Assembly: GCA_028622995.1 (NCBI GenBank) | Contig: JAJQJQ010000006.1 | Location: 3,720,001-3,784,000, forward strand | Direction: 5' to 3' | DNA length: 64,000 nt | Origin: Panagrolaimus kolymaensis | Lineage: Eukaryota; Nematoda; Chromadorea; Rhabditida; Panagrolaimidae | Shown here: piece after piece, positions 49,495-60,622 of the stretch | Numbering within the stretch: position 1 is the stretch's first letter | Layout: each line of letters begins with the position of its first letter | The notes under the pieces: generated by a model | Told to the model about the DNA's origin: nothing | The model's input: only the letters and a program-made list of their open reading frames with translations | Databases searched by the model: none | Program-made: the position numbers and the translations under genes

Positions 49495-51142
49495 TGTTTT
49501 TTCTATTTCCCAATCTTCCTGCTTTTAAAAAGAGGGTCTAAAAATTACAAAAAAAAATTATATAATTTTATTCGTCATACACCAAAAAAGCAACGTTTTA
49601 ATGATTAAAAAATCGATGAATAAGTCAATGAACGCCTTTTTTGCCTCATTTGTTAATGTTTTTTTAAGATGAGGACATAGACGCGCAAAAAAAAATATGG
49701 AAGAAAGAAAGGCGGAGACACAAAAAAGCGTCCACGTCTCAAAAAAATAATTTGATGCAATCGACCGTCAATCAGAAAGGAAAAAAATAGTAAAAAAATA
49801 TGGGACGCGCCAGAAGCCAGCTGAGAAGTTTTTTTTAAATAAAAAAAGAGAAGGAATGTGCACGATGATCCAACGTGAAATGTCACTATTTTTTTTATAT
49901 TGGGTACAAACAAAATATCGATGGACAAGTTAAATATAAATAAAGAGAAGTTTGATTCGTGTCAAGACATGATATATGAAACGTTTATTTACGAACAAAA
50001 AGATTTATAAAGTGTTTGTATTTTTGGATCAAAAAAAATTAATGAAATTCAATCCATCGAACGAATAAAAAAATTGAAAAATGTGATGTGAATATAATTT
50101 TGCGATGTATTTGCATAAATTAGTCAAAGTAATATTTTTTTCTCTCCCAGAATGAACACATCTCTCAATCTGTGTTCATTTTTTTTTATTCATAACCAAA
50201 ATATCTGTTTACATTATTTCATTTCATTGCGGAACTGAAAATGCAAGAACGGCAAATATTTAAGTGCAGCTGCACAAAAAAAAATCACAGGTGAATGAAT
50301 GAAAGAATTGGATTGAATTGAACCAGACGACATAGAATATTCTGCATCCAGCATTTCCTTTCTCGTAGGCGAAAAAAATAAAAAAATAAACGAAATGTCG
50401 AGATAGAAAAAAAAACACAGCAAGTTCCTTTTTCCACGTTTTAAAAAAGTCTGAACAGATTTTTAATGCTTCTTTGTTTTAAATAACAAACAAATGTTTC
50501 AAATAAATATGTCGCTTGTTCGCTAAAGGGTTAGACAAAAAAAAATGCTTGAAAAAACATGTGTAATGTTGTTGATGTTTGATTTAAAACACAGAGGTTT
50601 AAAAAGTAGCTAAAAATTTAAGACATTGTAAAATAAGAGGAAAGACCAGAAGAAATAGTTTCTCTGATTTTAAAAATATTTTTTCACCGAATAACTTTCC
50701 TGTTTTTTTAATGATTGCTAACAACTTTCTATAAATTTTTTATTTCCGGTAATATGTATTTTTTGGGAGATTGCTTGAATTATTACAATCAAAATAATTA
50801 ACGCAAAAATAAGTAGGCTGACGCCAGAAATCTTATCAAATTTTATCTTTCTTCTTTTTTTGACATGTGTCAAGAAAATATGCAAAAAGTAAAAAAAAAA
50901 TTAAAGGAAGTGGATAGGAATGAATAATTTATTATTGAACTTTGAGATCCTGATAGCTCTCTCTCTTTTTTTTAAATTTATCACCAATTTTTTTTTTCAG
51001 TCAATTTATTCAACAATGCTTTTTGTACACACATAAATAAAAAATAAGAAAAATGTCAATCAGCAGCAATCTTTTTTTTCTTTTATCATCGACCCGCGAA
51101 GAATTGAAAAAAAAAATGTCTGCTAAAGAAAGGAATGTATTT
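49495..51142. other. AT-rich intergenic region
   Basis: About 1.6 kb between the kinectin-like gene start and the next receptor 3' end. No supported gene. Confidence 0.5.
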
Positions 51143-52505
51143 TTATCCAGTGATTCCGGTTGTTTGATAATTCATATTTAATGGCGCTGAATCCTTTCGT
51201 AATTTAATATTTGATAAACCATAAATTCTAAATTTATCCTTTTCATAATTTTTTGTTCGATGAAATATAAACCCTTGAAGATCATTCAGACAATCTTTTA
51301 CAAGATGGCGAGAATATCCACTGCATAAAAGAAGGACATACGGGCCAGAACATGAATAAGTTATGGAAAGGGAATTATATATAGCATAAAAAACATTTGG
51401 AGTTATGCATTTTGAACAAATCTGAAAAGTTTGAAAAATTTTGGTAAGAAACAATTGGCTCTCAACTACTTAGACTTTTATCCATCTCAAAAATCTCTTT
51501 AGTAACTTACGCTTGCAATTACAGCGGCAAAAATAGTAAAACATATTTCAATTGTGCAAACACAAATTGCCATTTTAAATAATTGATGATTTATTAAACG
51601 GCGTTGTCGAACAGTCGCTGAAGAAAAAAATGCATGAAATGAAGTTCGCCTCTAAAACCAATGTTTATGCCTTCAAAATATCTTGAGAATGATAACCTAC
51701 AGATCGATAAATATAAATCATATAAAAATAACAAATTAATAATAAAATGCAAAATATGCATTGAGTAGCAAAGCCACAACCAAAAACCAAAAATTTTGCT
51801 TTTTCTTCTTTAAAAACAAGTTTCAAAACCTGAGGTTCGTTCGCAATAAAAACATTGCTATAATTTATTGAAGGATTCGTCGCATAATTTTCATTGAGTT
51901 TCCAATGAAGATCTTGTTCATAAACTAATAATGCTAAAGGTGAACCAGAAAATATTTGTAATAATACGCATGATATTATTATTGGTGCACTCCAAATCTG
52001 AAAAAAAAAGTTTTATCATTTTTTTCCTTGCTGAAAGTGGTGAACTTACAATTTCATAATCTAATGGATATAAAACTGCTGAACATCGATTGATAGCCAC
52101 AAGTAAACAAGTAAATCCTTGACTTACTCTCGCCCATAATAAAATCATTAAAAGGAATTTACCTATAAAAAATTATCAAATAACTTCAAAAAAAATTAAG
52201 GATGGATGTATTGTAAAGAATGCTATTACTTAAATCTCCAAAAAAAACTTACCTAAATTAGCTCCAGCAATAAGATACCAATCAATTGCAATTCCCCAAG
52301 CTGGAAGCATTATAGTTAAAACCAAACATATTCCACTAATAATATCAATAAAAGTATTTACAACAAAAAATAAAAAGAATGATTTATTTAATTTAAAATT
52401 ATTAAATCGTCGCAAAATTGAAATAATTACAAGGATTTGAAGTGGCAAAGTAAAACAAAACATTCCAAAACATGTATAATCAACTAATCGAGCTATTTCG
52501 AGCAT
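51143..52505 (-). CDS. Serpentine receptor, Srg superfamily (Srg/Srv-like)
   Basis: Intact seven-transmembrane receptor in five exons from the right: 52253-52505, 52050-52162, 51701-51997, 51511-51651, 51143-51421; 360 residues. Conserved points are SILRRFNNFKLNKSFFLFFVVNT after TM1, ARVSQGFTCLLVAINRCSAV and YPLDYEIIWS (end of TM3), and YNSLSITYSCSGPYVLLLCSGYSR at TM7. The NRxxxVxxPxxYExxW motif after TM3 is typical of nematode Srg/Srv receptors. It shares exon structure and phases with the gene at 55427-57448, so the two are tandem-type paralogues about 2.9 kb apart. Ligand unknown. Confidence 0.85.
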
Positions 52506-55426
52506 AGTTGCAATTTGATAAGAATAATAATGAAAATGATGATGGCATTAACTTAACCTTTTTGCAAAACTAAAAATGTAATCGTCGTTTGTTGTTACTT
52601 TTATATAAAAAGCAAAATCGCGTATGTATGTGTAAAATGATATAAAAATGTAAACGTGGTGACATTTGTAAGAAAAATCCATAAACAAAAAAAAGAAAGC
52701 GGTAATGACGTTCGAAAAATTTAGGTAAGAAGTATGAGGTAGAGAAAAAGGATTCCCAGGTTTTTTAGTAAAAAAATCCACGGAGTTAATAAAAAAAATT
52801 CTTTTACTGACAAGATAAACTGCGAGATATAAAATGAAAAAAAAATTTCTCCAAAGATGCATTTTACTGTAGTAATTTTTTTTAAGATTTAAAAAACTTC
52901 AAAACTTATTAATATTTCTTCCTCTTTCGAAAAAATTTTTCCGACGTTTATAGTAAGTTTAACATTTTTCAAAAGAAATCAATACACTTCCAAAAAAAAT
53001 TTTAATCCATAAAAGCTTTTATTAAAAAACATGCATACGCAGAGTTTAAATTTAGACGTGAAAAAAAAGATCAAATTTTTATTTTGTCGCCTACTCATTC
53101 ACAAACTTGAAGTGGTTGCTGCATTCTTTCTTCTTTTTTTTTTTACAAAACTTCATTGTTGTTTCGTAACAGAAGCAGCCAGCGACAATGGTTGGAGGTT
53201 TAAAATACAAAACATAATCTCTTATATTTTTTTGTTGGATAGTTTTTCTCAATTTTCTGAATGGAGCCTAAACGACAAAAAAACCCTAAATTGACATGAA
53301 TGAAATAAAAAAAACAAAAGGAAGAATTCACCTTTTGTTTTTTTTGGATGGCGACTTTTTTTCTCACACAAAAAAATAAAACAATGTTTGCCAAATAAAG
53401 GGAGCAAGGTTGTTTGCTACAATTGAATTTGAATTCTTCATCTCCTCTTCTAAAGTTACCGTTATTGTTTTCTATGGTTTGGTGCCTGCTTGCTCTTGTT
53501 TGGTATCTCCTCTCTTACTTTAGAGATATTTGTTTGTATTTTAAAACTATAAAAATTATTTGAATGCTTTGAAGTCAAAAAAAAAATATGAGATGGAGAA
53601 AGCGGAAATATCATTTTTTCTTCACGTGAATGAAAAGAATGAAGAAAAACGTATTTCCCTTACTGGGTTTATTATTACACAACAATGTGAATTGCATAAT
53701 TTTTGACTCCTTTAACAACAAAAAAAATAAGAGTTCAAGATTCTTGAGAGAAAAAACTTTAGAACGTGAAAAATAAAACAAAATATTGAAAAGGGTTAAT
53801 AAATACGGTGGGTATGCGTTTGTTAGAAAATCGTAGTTAAAGTACTTTCTTTTCAATGACGGAGATGTGAGAAAACGAAGCGGGTAGTTATTAAATTTTT
53901 TTATAAAATAAATGGCAATTAAGTGCTTTTTTTTATTTTTAACTTACAGTAAGCAAATAAAACCACTTTGATCAAATTATTTATACTCATAGCTGGTGAA
54001 AAATTTTTATCACCAGAAGATAAGCCGATTTATATTAGGCATGTTTAACACAAAACAAAAAATTAATCGAAAATTTGTAAGTTACAAACAAAAGAAAATT
54101 TTAAGAAAAATAAAACACAAAAGAAAATTAAAGATGAAAACTTAATAATAACAGAAAAAGAGGCACAATTTCCATTTCTGGCAAATATTAGTTTCATCAA
54201 ATTTAAAAATGAAATACGTAATCTTTTTCTTTCGTTTCTTCAGCAACGTCTTTTTTTATGGCTGCAACACACTAATCAAACAAATGAGATCTTTCCATCC
54301 AACAACCTCCATGCTTCCATGCTTTTTTTGTTTAAACACAAAATCATCCAAAAGAAGTACAAAAAAATAAATATTTTCTCGTGATGCCCTTAGGATATTA
54401 TAATATTTTTTTAGCAGAGGAGGAGGTAAAAAAAAATCCAGACAACAAAATTAATACTCAAAATATTATTTTTATTTTTAGTGAAGAAAAAATATTGAAA
54501 AAAAGCTCAAAAGTAAAATTATTCATTTTGTTGGCAAAGCTCAGAATTTTTTATATACTTTGTTGCTTCCATTTTTGGAGATATAATTAGCTCTAAAATC
54601 TTTCTTTTTTCAAAAAAGAAATACACAAAAAAAGGAAAAAAGAAATTTTTTGTTGCTTTATTTAAACAAAGTAAGTAATAAACATAATTGAAAAATTTGG
54701 TTATCAACCACGCAAAAAAGAAATGCCACTAATGTAAAAAGCACAAAATCTTTGCTTCCGTTTTATGAATACAAAAGATGAGAGGAAAAAAACCATAATA
54801 CAAATGGGAGCAAAAAAGGTAACAATGAAAAAATGAAAGAAACCAATTCATAATTTAGTAGAAAAAAGGCTGACGTGACTTTGAAGTCTTTGAGAGTTTA
54901 AAAATTCAAAACGCTTGTTTCAAAATTTAGGATTTTTTAAACTTTGTTATTACAAGCTTCAAAGAAGGTATTTGGAAATAATGAGTCATTAAAATTTAAA
55001 AGATTTCATATTTGAAACAATTTTATAATGAGTTAAAGATAATTTAGTAACACCTGACTCAATTGAAGAAAGGCAGATTTCTTTATCTTCATCAACCATT
55101 TTTAAAATATTTTTGCTTCAAATGCCGCCTACGTTTATAACCTTGTTATAGGCATTTATACCTTTTGATTCGATATTTAAAAAAATCTTTATATTTACAC
55201 GTTTACTTTTATATTTTTATATAAATTTTATCTTTAAAGGGCAATCCTACTTTTAGCAAACATTATCAAAAAAGCATACAAAAGAAAGAAGAAAAATACA
55301 TAGACGTGTTGTGGCCAAAATAAAGGAAGAAGAGGGTTAACTAAAAAAATAAATAAAACAACCTAAAAATGGCAACGTTTGATTGACTTTATTTATTTAC
55401 ACATTCTTTTTTCGTTTCTTTTTTTT
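52506..55426. other. AT-rich gene-free region between two Srg-type receptors
   Basis: About 2.9 kb with many short open frames in poly-Phe/Lys composition and no splice-supported gene. It may hold the promoter of the 51143-52505 receptor. Confidence 0.55.
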
Positions 55427-57448
55427 TTATCGTTCAAACGTAGTAATTGTAATTACACTTCCGCTATTATTTCTAGCATCCCTTCGATATTCTTGATTGA
55501 TTCTATTTTGTGATGGAATATTATTATTCGTTGTTGAAGCTACACGTGAAATATTTTTTAAAAAGAAACCACGTAAATCAAAAAATGTTTCAAGAACCAT
55601 ATTTCGAGTGTATTGACTGCAAAAAATTAGAATGTACGGATTGAGAGTTGAGTAAAGAATGGAAAGGCTATTGTAAAGAGCATAAAAAAGGTTAGGATGA
55701 ATTGGAATCTGAAACTTATGGTTATAATTCACGATTTGAAAAAAAAAACGGGGAGAACTTACAGCGACAATGAGAGCTAAAAAAAGAGTAAATAAAATTT
55801 CAATGGTGCAAACCCAAATAGCCATTTTTAGAAGTTGTTGATTAATTTTGCTTCGCTGGGTAATATTTGGAGTATAATAGTTTGTGAATGAGGATTTAGC
55901 TTTTTTCTGTAACATGATTTTTTAGTATAAAATCGACTAAACTTACGCAAATTTAAGATCAACGTTTTGTTAGTAATCACAAAGCCACAATTGTTTTCCA
56001 ACTTACATTACGAGAATACAATACTCCACCCATAATGCAATAACAAAAAATGAGTAAAAAGCAGCAACTTGTTTCAACAACAAAACCAATAGCAAAAACA
56101 ATTACTTTATCAGTGTTATATCTCCAAATAACTTTTAAAGTTTGAATTTGATCCCAATAAAGATGATTTTGTTCAACTACCAAGTCTTCCAATTGAATTC
56201 CATATTCCACGGCTGTGCTGATATTCACATACCACAAATAATCTTTGGAAGCTGAAAAAACTGCTATTGGGGTGCCAGCAAAAATTTGAGTAAAAACAGC
56301 GATGGATATGAGAGTTTTATTCCAAATCTAAGAAAAATATTATAAAATTATGGAGGTGCTAGAAAAAAAAATATTACCTTTTCATAACTCAATGGATACA
56401 AAATAGCTGAACAACGATTTATTGCAATAATCAAACATGCAATACCTTGACTCACTCGAGTATAAAATGAAACAATCAAAAGCCATTTTCCTAAAGTTTA
56501 AAACAATCATTTTAATAATAATCGCAACAAAGAAAGGTCTTCAATAATGACAAACCTAAATTAGCTCCAGCGTTAACATAAAATTTAACGAAAAATCCCC
56601 ATGCAGGAAAAAGCATTCCAAAACAAACACAAAATAAGTTTATTAAATCCATAAAAGTATTAATAACGTAAAATAAATAAAAGGATTTATTAATCTTAAA
56701 GTAGGTACCGGCATGTACATTTGGCCAAACGAATGCCAAAGAAAAAAGATGGCAACGATGACACTTTTTTTCAAAATTTTTAAATGCATTGATTCGTTTA
56801 TGTTTTATCGCTTTTATTTTTTGATCTTTGACTCATCTGAAAGCCCGTAAAATTCTGTTATTGACATATCCAATTCTTATAGATTGAAAATGATTAAAAA
56901 TGGGGAGAAAAACAGTTTTTTTTAGTTTTCTCGAGATGTCGCAGCTTGACTAATTTTTATTTTTTGATATTCGGATTCCTCACCCAAAAATACATGTAAC
57001 AAAATTAACTCTCAGAGGCCACTCAAGAGAAAAGTCACTTTTTCAAAGCAAAAACATTAAAACTATTAGAAAATATGGGCATCAGCAAGTGAAAAATGTT
57101 GCTTTTTCTTGTTTTTCATTTGCAACATGCAAAAAATGAAAGGGGAAGAAAACCTTCATCGTTGCCATTTTTTATTTCAGATACAAATATTAAAACCTTG
57201 ATATCTTAATTGGGAGTTTATTAAATTTTATTTTCTCTTCTATCATTAAATTCCCCGTATTTGAAAGTACCTATCCCTCTAAACCATATATCAAAACAAA
57301 AATACTTCATTTTCTGCTTGCCGGTCCCTATCTTAAAGTTTTTAAATCGCCTCAAAATTGCAAATAATAATAAAATTTGAAATGGAATCGTAAAGCAAAT
57401 CCATAAAAAACCAATGTATTCAATGCAACGAGAATAATGCCACAACAT
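55427..57448 (-). pseudogene. Srg/Srv-like receptor interrupted by a hAT-like insertion
   Basis: Paralogue of the receptor at 51143. Exons from the right: exon 1 split into 57331-57448 and 56556-56701, then 56378-56490, 56007-56327, 55763-55906, 55427-55708. Motifs: RRFKNFKI (end of TM1), YTRVSQGIACLIIAINRCSAI, YPLSYEKIWN and YNSLSILYSTLNPYILIFCSQYTR. Exon 1 is cut after FKNFKI by 629 bp of foreign sequence, where the reading frame picks up a stop. Without the insert and one target duplication, exon 1 would be 256 nt with the same phase as the paralogue. All other exons are intact, so the insertion is probably recent. It could be a null allele, or the insert could be removed as an intron. Confidence 0.85.
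56702..57330. mobile_element. Non-autonomous hAT-like transposon, 629 bp
   Basis: Flanked by a perfect 8-bp direct repeat TCTTAAAG (56694-56701 and 57331-57338). Ends are imperfect inverted repeats: TAGGTACCGGCATGTA at the left and, read inward from the right, TAGGGACCGGCAAGCA (13 of 16 matches). The 8-bp duplication plus TAGGG-type ends is the signature of the hAT superfamily. There is no transposase-like frame, so the element is non-autonomous. Confidence 0.88.
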
Positions 57449-58684
57449 GGATGGATAGTATCAGTTTTTATTTATCAGCGGAAAACTAAAAAAAGTGTTA
57501 GGTAGAATGAAATTCAACTTCGCGAGAATAATTATTCTTGACAAATTATGAGATTGCACAATTATACGCTTAAAAGATTTGCCAAATTTAAGCTTCAAAT
57601 AAAGTTTTATTGTCTCTGCAAAAATATTTAGCAACTAATTATTTTTTACGCTTGTGCAAGTTCATAAATTCATGCAGCAATGAAGCGATGCGAAGCCACC
57701 GAAGCTTCAAGCAAAGTTGCAACTAAACAACGATTCAATGTTTTTTTATTTTATAAGAAAGTTGAAAAATAATCTTTCTGAACTATGCTTACTCGATAAC
57801 CTCAACTACGATTTAACGGTTTTCACAAGCGTGAAAAATAATAATTTTTGCTTTTGCAATCTTTTTTTATACATTTTTATTTAATAAAATACAAAAAGTT
57901 GTATTTTGCACACGCGATAAAATTTTATTACTTCAGGTTTTCATGGGAATTTTCTCAAATCCTAAAACCTCTAAACAATGGTTTCAGTAAATTGCAAAAA
58001 GTTTATTGAGTCTAAAAAAATTAAACATATGATTTTGCACAATGACAAAATAAAATAAAATCTAAACAAAAAATGTAAAAAATTGTATAACAAAAAAGGT
58101 GGCAAACGTAATCGTTGTTATTATTAGCTCTCAAGCAATTACATATTGAGCATAACAATGACGTTTTGAAGAAGTTATTTAAAGATGTGTTATTTTACGC
58201 ATGAAAGCGGAGGCTTTATGAAGTGATACAATTTCATTATGGCGAACTAAGATTCACTGAAATAACTGTTTTTTTTAGTTTGTTTAACAAAAACATAACT
58301 GTGCCATTCACAAGATTACATAAATGAAGTTTATAAAATTAGTTTGTTTTTCTTTTTCATTATCAAAATGTTATTTGAACCAAACATTTTTTATAACAAG
58401 AATTCATTTCCATTGCTGCTGCAAAAAGGTAAGAAGTTTAACAAAACAAACATCAGCTAATTGAGTTAATTGAGTAAAGCAAAACATGAAAATGAAAACA
58501 TTATTGCATCATACCTGAAAAATAAATTTTTACTTAAAACCATTTCCATGAAAGGAGGAAATACCATAATCCCAAATTACATAAACTTTGATTGCAAAAC
58601 GTTTGAAAGAATTTAACTATAAAACTTTATTAGAAACAAAGACAAAATGATAAATAACAATTCAACAAAAAATCAATTTAAACA
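57449..58684. other. Intergenic region with a possible inverted repeat
   Basis: About 1.2 kb upstream of the interrupted receptor. Two segments, near 57637-57660 and 57820-57850, carry CACAAGCGT-type sequence in opposite orientations, each followed by AAAAATAAT, suggesting a small degenerate inverted-repeat element of about 210 bp. No gene seen. Confidence 0.4.
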
Positions 58685-59173
58685 TTATCTAAACAATTTA
58701 AATCCACACAAAATTGGCTTTATAACGCTTCGAAGCATCGGTTTAACAGCTACACAAACTTCCATATTATCTTCGATCCAAATTCTATGATCAATTTTGT
58801 TTTCTTTTAATAATTCAATGGCATTTTTGAGTTCATCGGTATCTTTTGCCTGAAAAATTAAAACACAGTCAGAATACAATAAAGAGGAAAAAGAACTTAC
58901 AGCAAGAGTAACTTTATGCATATGGTCGATACATTCTGGAGCCATATAAGATAGAACATTTGGATCATCTTTGAATTTCCATAAACAAGCAGTTGCAGCA
59001 TGAGCACCTTGAGTAACTAAAGCACCTGTATTCCATCCAGGTAAAGATGTAAGATCCTTGCGAAGCACCATGTACATTACCAAAGTATCTTCTGATTTTG
59101 ATGCCATTGTTGTTGTTGTAAATGATTGCTTAAAAATTGAAAATTTTCGAGTCGTTTTAAAAAGATGTAGCAT
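58685..59173 (-). CDS. PTRHD1: PTRHD1, PTH2-fold domain protein
   Basis: Small PTH2-like protein (human PTRHD1 about 140 aa). Exons from the right, 58901-59173 and 58685-58849, 145 residues from the first ATG; a second in-frame ATG (59107) would give 123 residues. Recognised by LVMYMVLRKDL, NTGALVTQGAHAATACLWKF, then ELLKENKIDHRIWIED and the C-terminal MEVCVAVKPM and FKLFR. The first 22 residues (MLHLFKTTRKFSIFKQ) are basic and could be a mitochondrial targeting sequence if the upstream start is used. It is divergent from the ABHD11-like gene with 384 bp between starts. Confidence 0.92.
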   Translation of the reverse strand: MLHLFKTTRKFSIFKQSFTTTTMASKSEDTLVMYMVLRKDLTSLPGWNTGALVTQGAHAATACLWKFKDDPNVLSYMAPECIDHMHKVTLAVSSFSSLLYSDCVLIFQAKDTDELKNAIELLKENKIDHRIWIEDNMEVCVAVKPMLRSVIKPILCGFKLFR

Positions 59174-59557
59174 AAATCATAATAAAATTGTTAACCATGT
59201 AAGAAACTTATTGCAAGCAAAAAAAAATGGAGACAATTTGATTGAAGAATTGAAAGGTTTGTTTTCAAATTTTTTCAAACTTGGTTAGAACTAATTGGCA
59301 GCCAAACACATAATATTCAAAGAGGAAACGGTATCTTCTCATTGACGTAATCGAGCTTTAGAAGTTGCTTATAACTATCAAATTATTAAAGGCTGTTAAT
59401 AAAATCTATTGAATGATATTTTGTTTCATCATCTCCAAATTCTTTATCTCGTAAAGCTTTTCACCTTCCCCTTAAAGAACTTTTAGAATTACAACTCTCA
59501 TCGCGAAATACTCTCAATCAATTATTTTTTTTTGCTATCGAGCTTTTTTTTGTTTAC
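59174..59557. promoter_or_regulatory. Shared upstream region of PTRHD1 and ABHD11
   Basis: The 384 bp between two divergent starts. It must contain both promoters; no motif can be assigned. Open frames here are not protein-like. Confidence 0.4.
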
Positions 59558-60481
59558 GTGCCCATTCTTTGCTTCATCTTTAAATTATTTGAGACTATGA
59601 TAAAATATACTAAATTGTTAAAAATCTTTTCTGAAAATTGCTATCCTTCACATTTATCTCATCGAACGGCGGTTTCATTGGCATTTAATCAATTTGGTTC
59701 ATCTGAAAATCGATCACATCCACCATTGGTTATTGGTCATGGACTATTTGGACATAAATCAAATTGGACTTCAGTTTCAAAGCAAATTCAACGTAAGCTT
59801 GATAATCAAATTTTTGTAATTGATTTTCGAAATCATGGTGATTCCCCTCACGTTCCTACAATGTCATATCCTGAAATGGCAGAGGATTTAAAGCAATTCA
59901 TCAATGATGTGGTCATACAAGAAAGTGGCTATGATTCAGTTCATCTCCTTGGTCATTCAATGGGTGGAAAAGCTGCAACTCTTTTCGCTATGGATCCATT
60001 ATCCCAACCACTTCTTCGAACAGCAATTATTGAGGATGTTTCTCCAACGTCTGAAAGTCGAAATATCCATTTCAAACGATACGTCAGTCACATGAAGAAA
60101 GTGGATTTATCAAAATCAAGATCTGAAATAAGTGCAGATCTCGCCCATGTCATCACCGATTTGCCAACTCGTCAATTTCTTCTAACAAATTTAACACAAG
60201 ATTCGAATAATCGTCTACGATGGAAACCAAATTTGGATGCTTTGGAAGATCACATTTCGCATATACTCCAATTTACGATCAATGAAGGAATTTTTGAAAA
60301 ACCAACTTTGTTTATTACTGGTGAAGATTCGCAATATGTTAAAGAATCCAACCATGCCGAAATTAAAAAACTTTTCCCAAACGTTGAATTTGTTTCAATT
60401 CCAAAAGCGGGTCATTGGGTTCATGCTCAAAATCCGACTGCTTTTATTGATGCGATCGTTGATTTTATAGAAAAACATTAG
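59558..60481 (+). CDS. ABHD11: Alpha/beta hydrolase, ABHD11-like
   Basis: Single-exon 307-residue serine hydrolase, unusual here because every other housekeeping gene has introns. The catalytic triad is visible: Ser134 in GHSMGG, Asp257 in TGEDSQ and His286 in GHWVHA. The oxyanion and fold motifs VIGHGLFGHKSNW and DFRNHGDSPH are in the order and spacing of ABHD11 (human ABHD11 is mitochondrial, linked to protection of lipoylated 2-oxoglutarate dehydrogenase). An alternative in-frame ATG at residue 14 would remove a hydrophobic start (PILCFIFKLF). The SAFB-like gene starts 141 bp after its stop on the same strand, the spacing of a nematode operon. Confidence 0.9.
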   Translation: MPILCFIFKLFETMIKYTKLLKIFSENCYPSHLSHRTAVSLAFNQFGSSENRSHPPLVIGHGLFGHKSNWTSVSKQIQRKLDNQIFVIDFRNHGDSPHVPTMSYPEMAEDLKQFINDVVIQESGYDSVHLLGHSMGGKAATLFAMDPLSQPLLRTAIIEDVSPTSESRNIHFKRYVSHMKKVDLSKSRSEISADLAHVITDLPTRQFLLTNLTQDSNNRLRWKPNLDALEDHISHILQFTINEGIFEKPTLFITGEDSQYVKESNHAEIKKLFPNVEFVSIPKAGHWVHAQNPTAFIDAIVDFIEKH

Positions 60482-60622
60482 ATTTTTATGTTAGAATTTA
60501 TAATGAATTTTATTAATTTTATTCGTTTTAAAGCTTTTATCGCGGTTTTCGTTGCCGTTTATATATTTTTCATTTGCTCATGAAACTTTCAAATAACTAA
60601 ATTTGTTTAATTTTTAGGATAA
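60482..60622 (+). promoter_or_regulatory. Operon-type intercistronic region with acceptor
   Basis: 141 bp between ABHD11 and the SAFB-like gene, containing a TAATTTTTAG acceptor (60608-60617) just 5 nt before the next ATG. Fits trans-splicing of the downstream mRNA. Confidence 0.55.

Noticed and set aside
52548..54707. Many short Phe/Lys-rich open frames between the two Srg-type receptors
   Set aside because: They arise from poly-A/T tracts; none has a splice-supported extension or protein-like composition.
57301..57448. Treating 57221-57448 as the first exon of a separate gene
   Set aside because: The end matches the missing start of the receptor paralogue, and the apparent continuation (GTGKQKM…) lies inside the hAT-like element.
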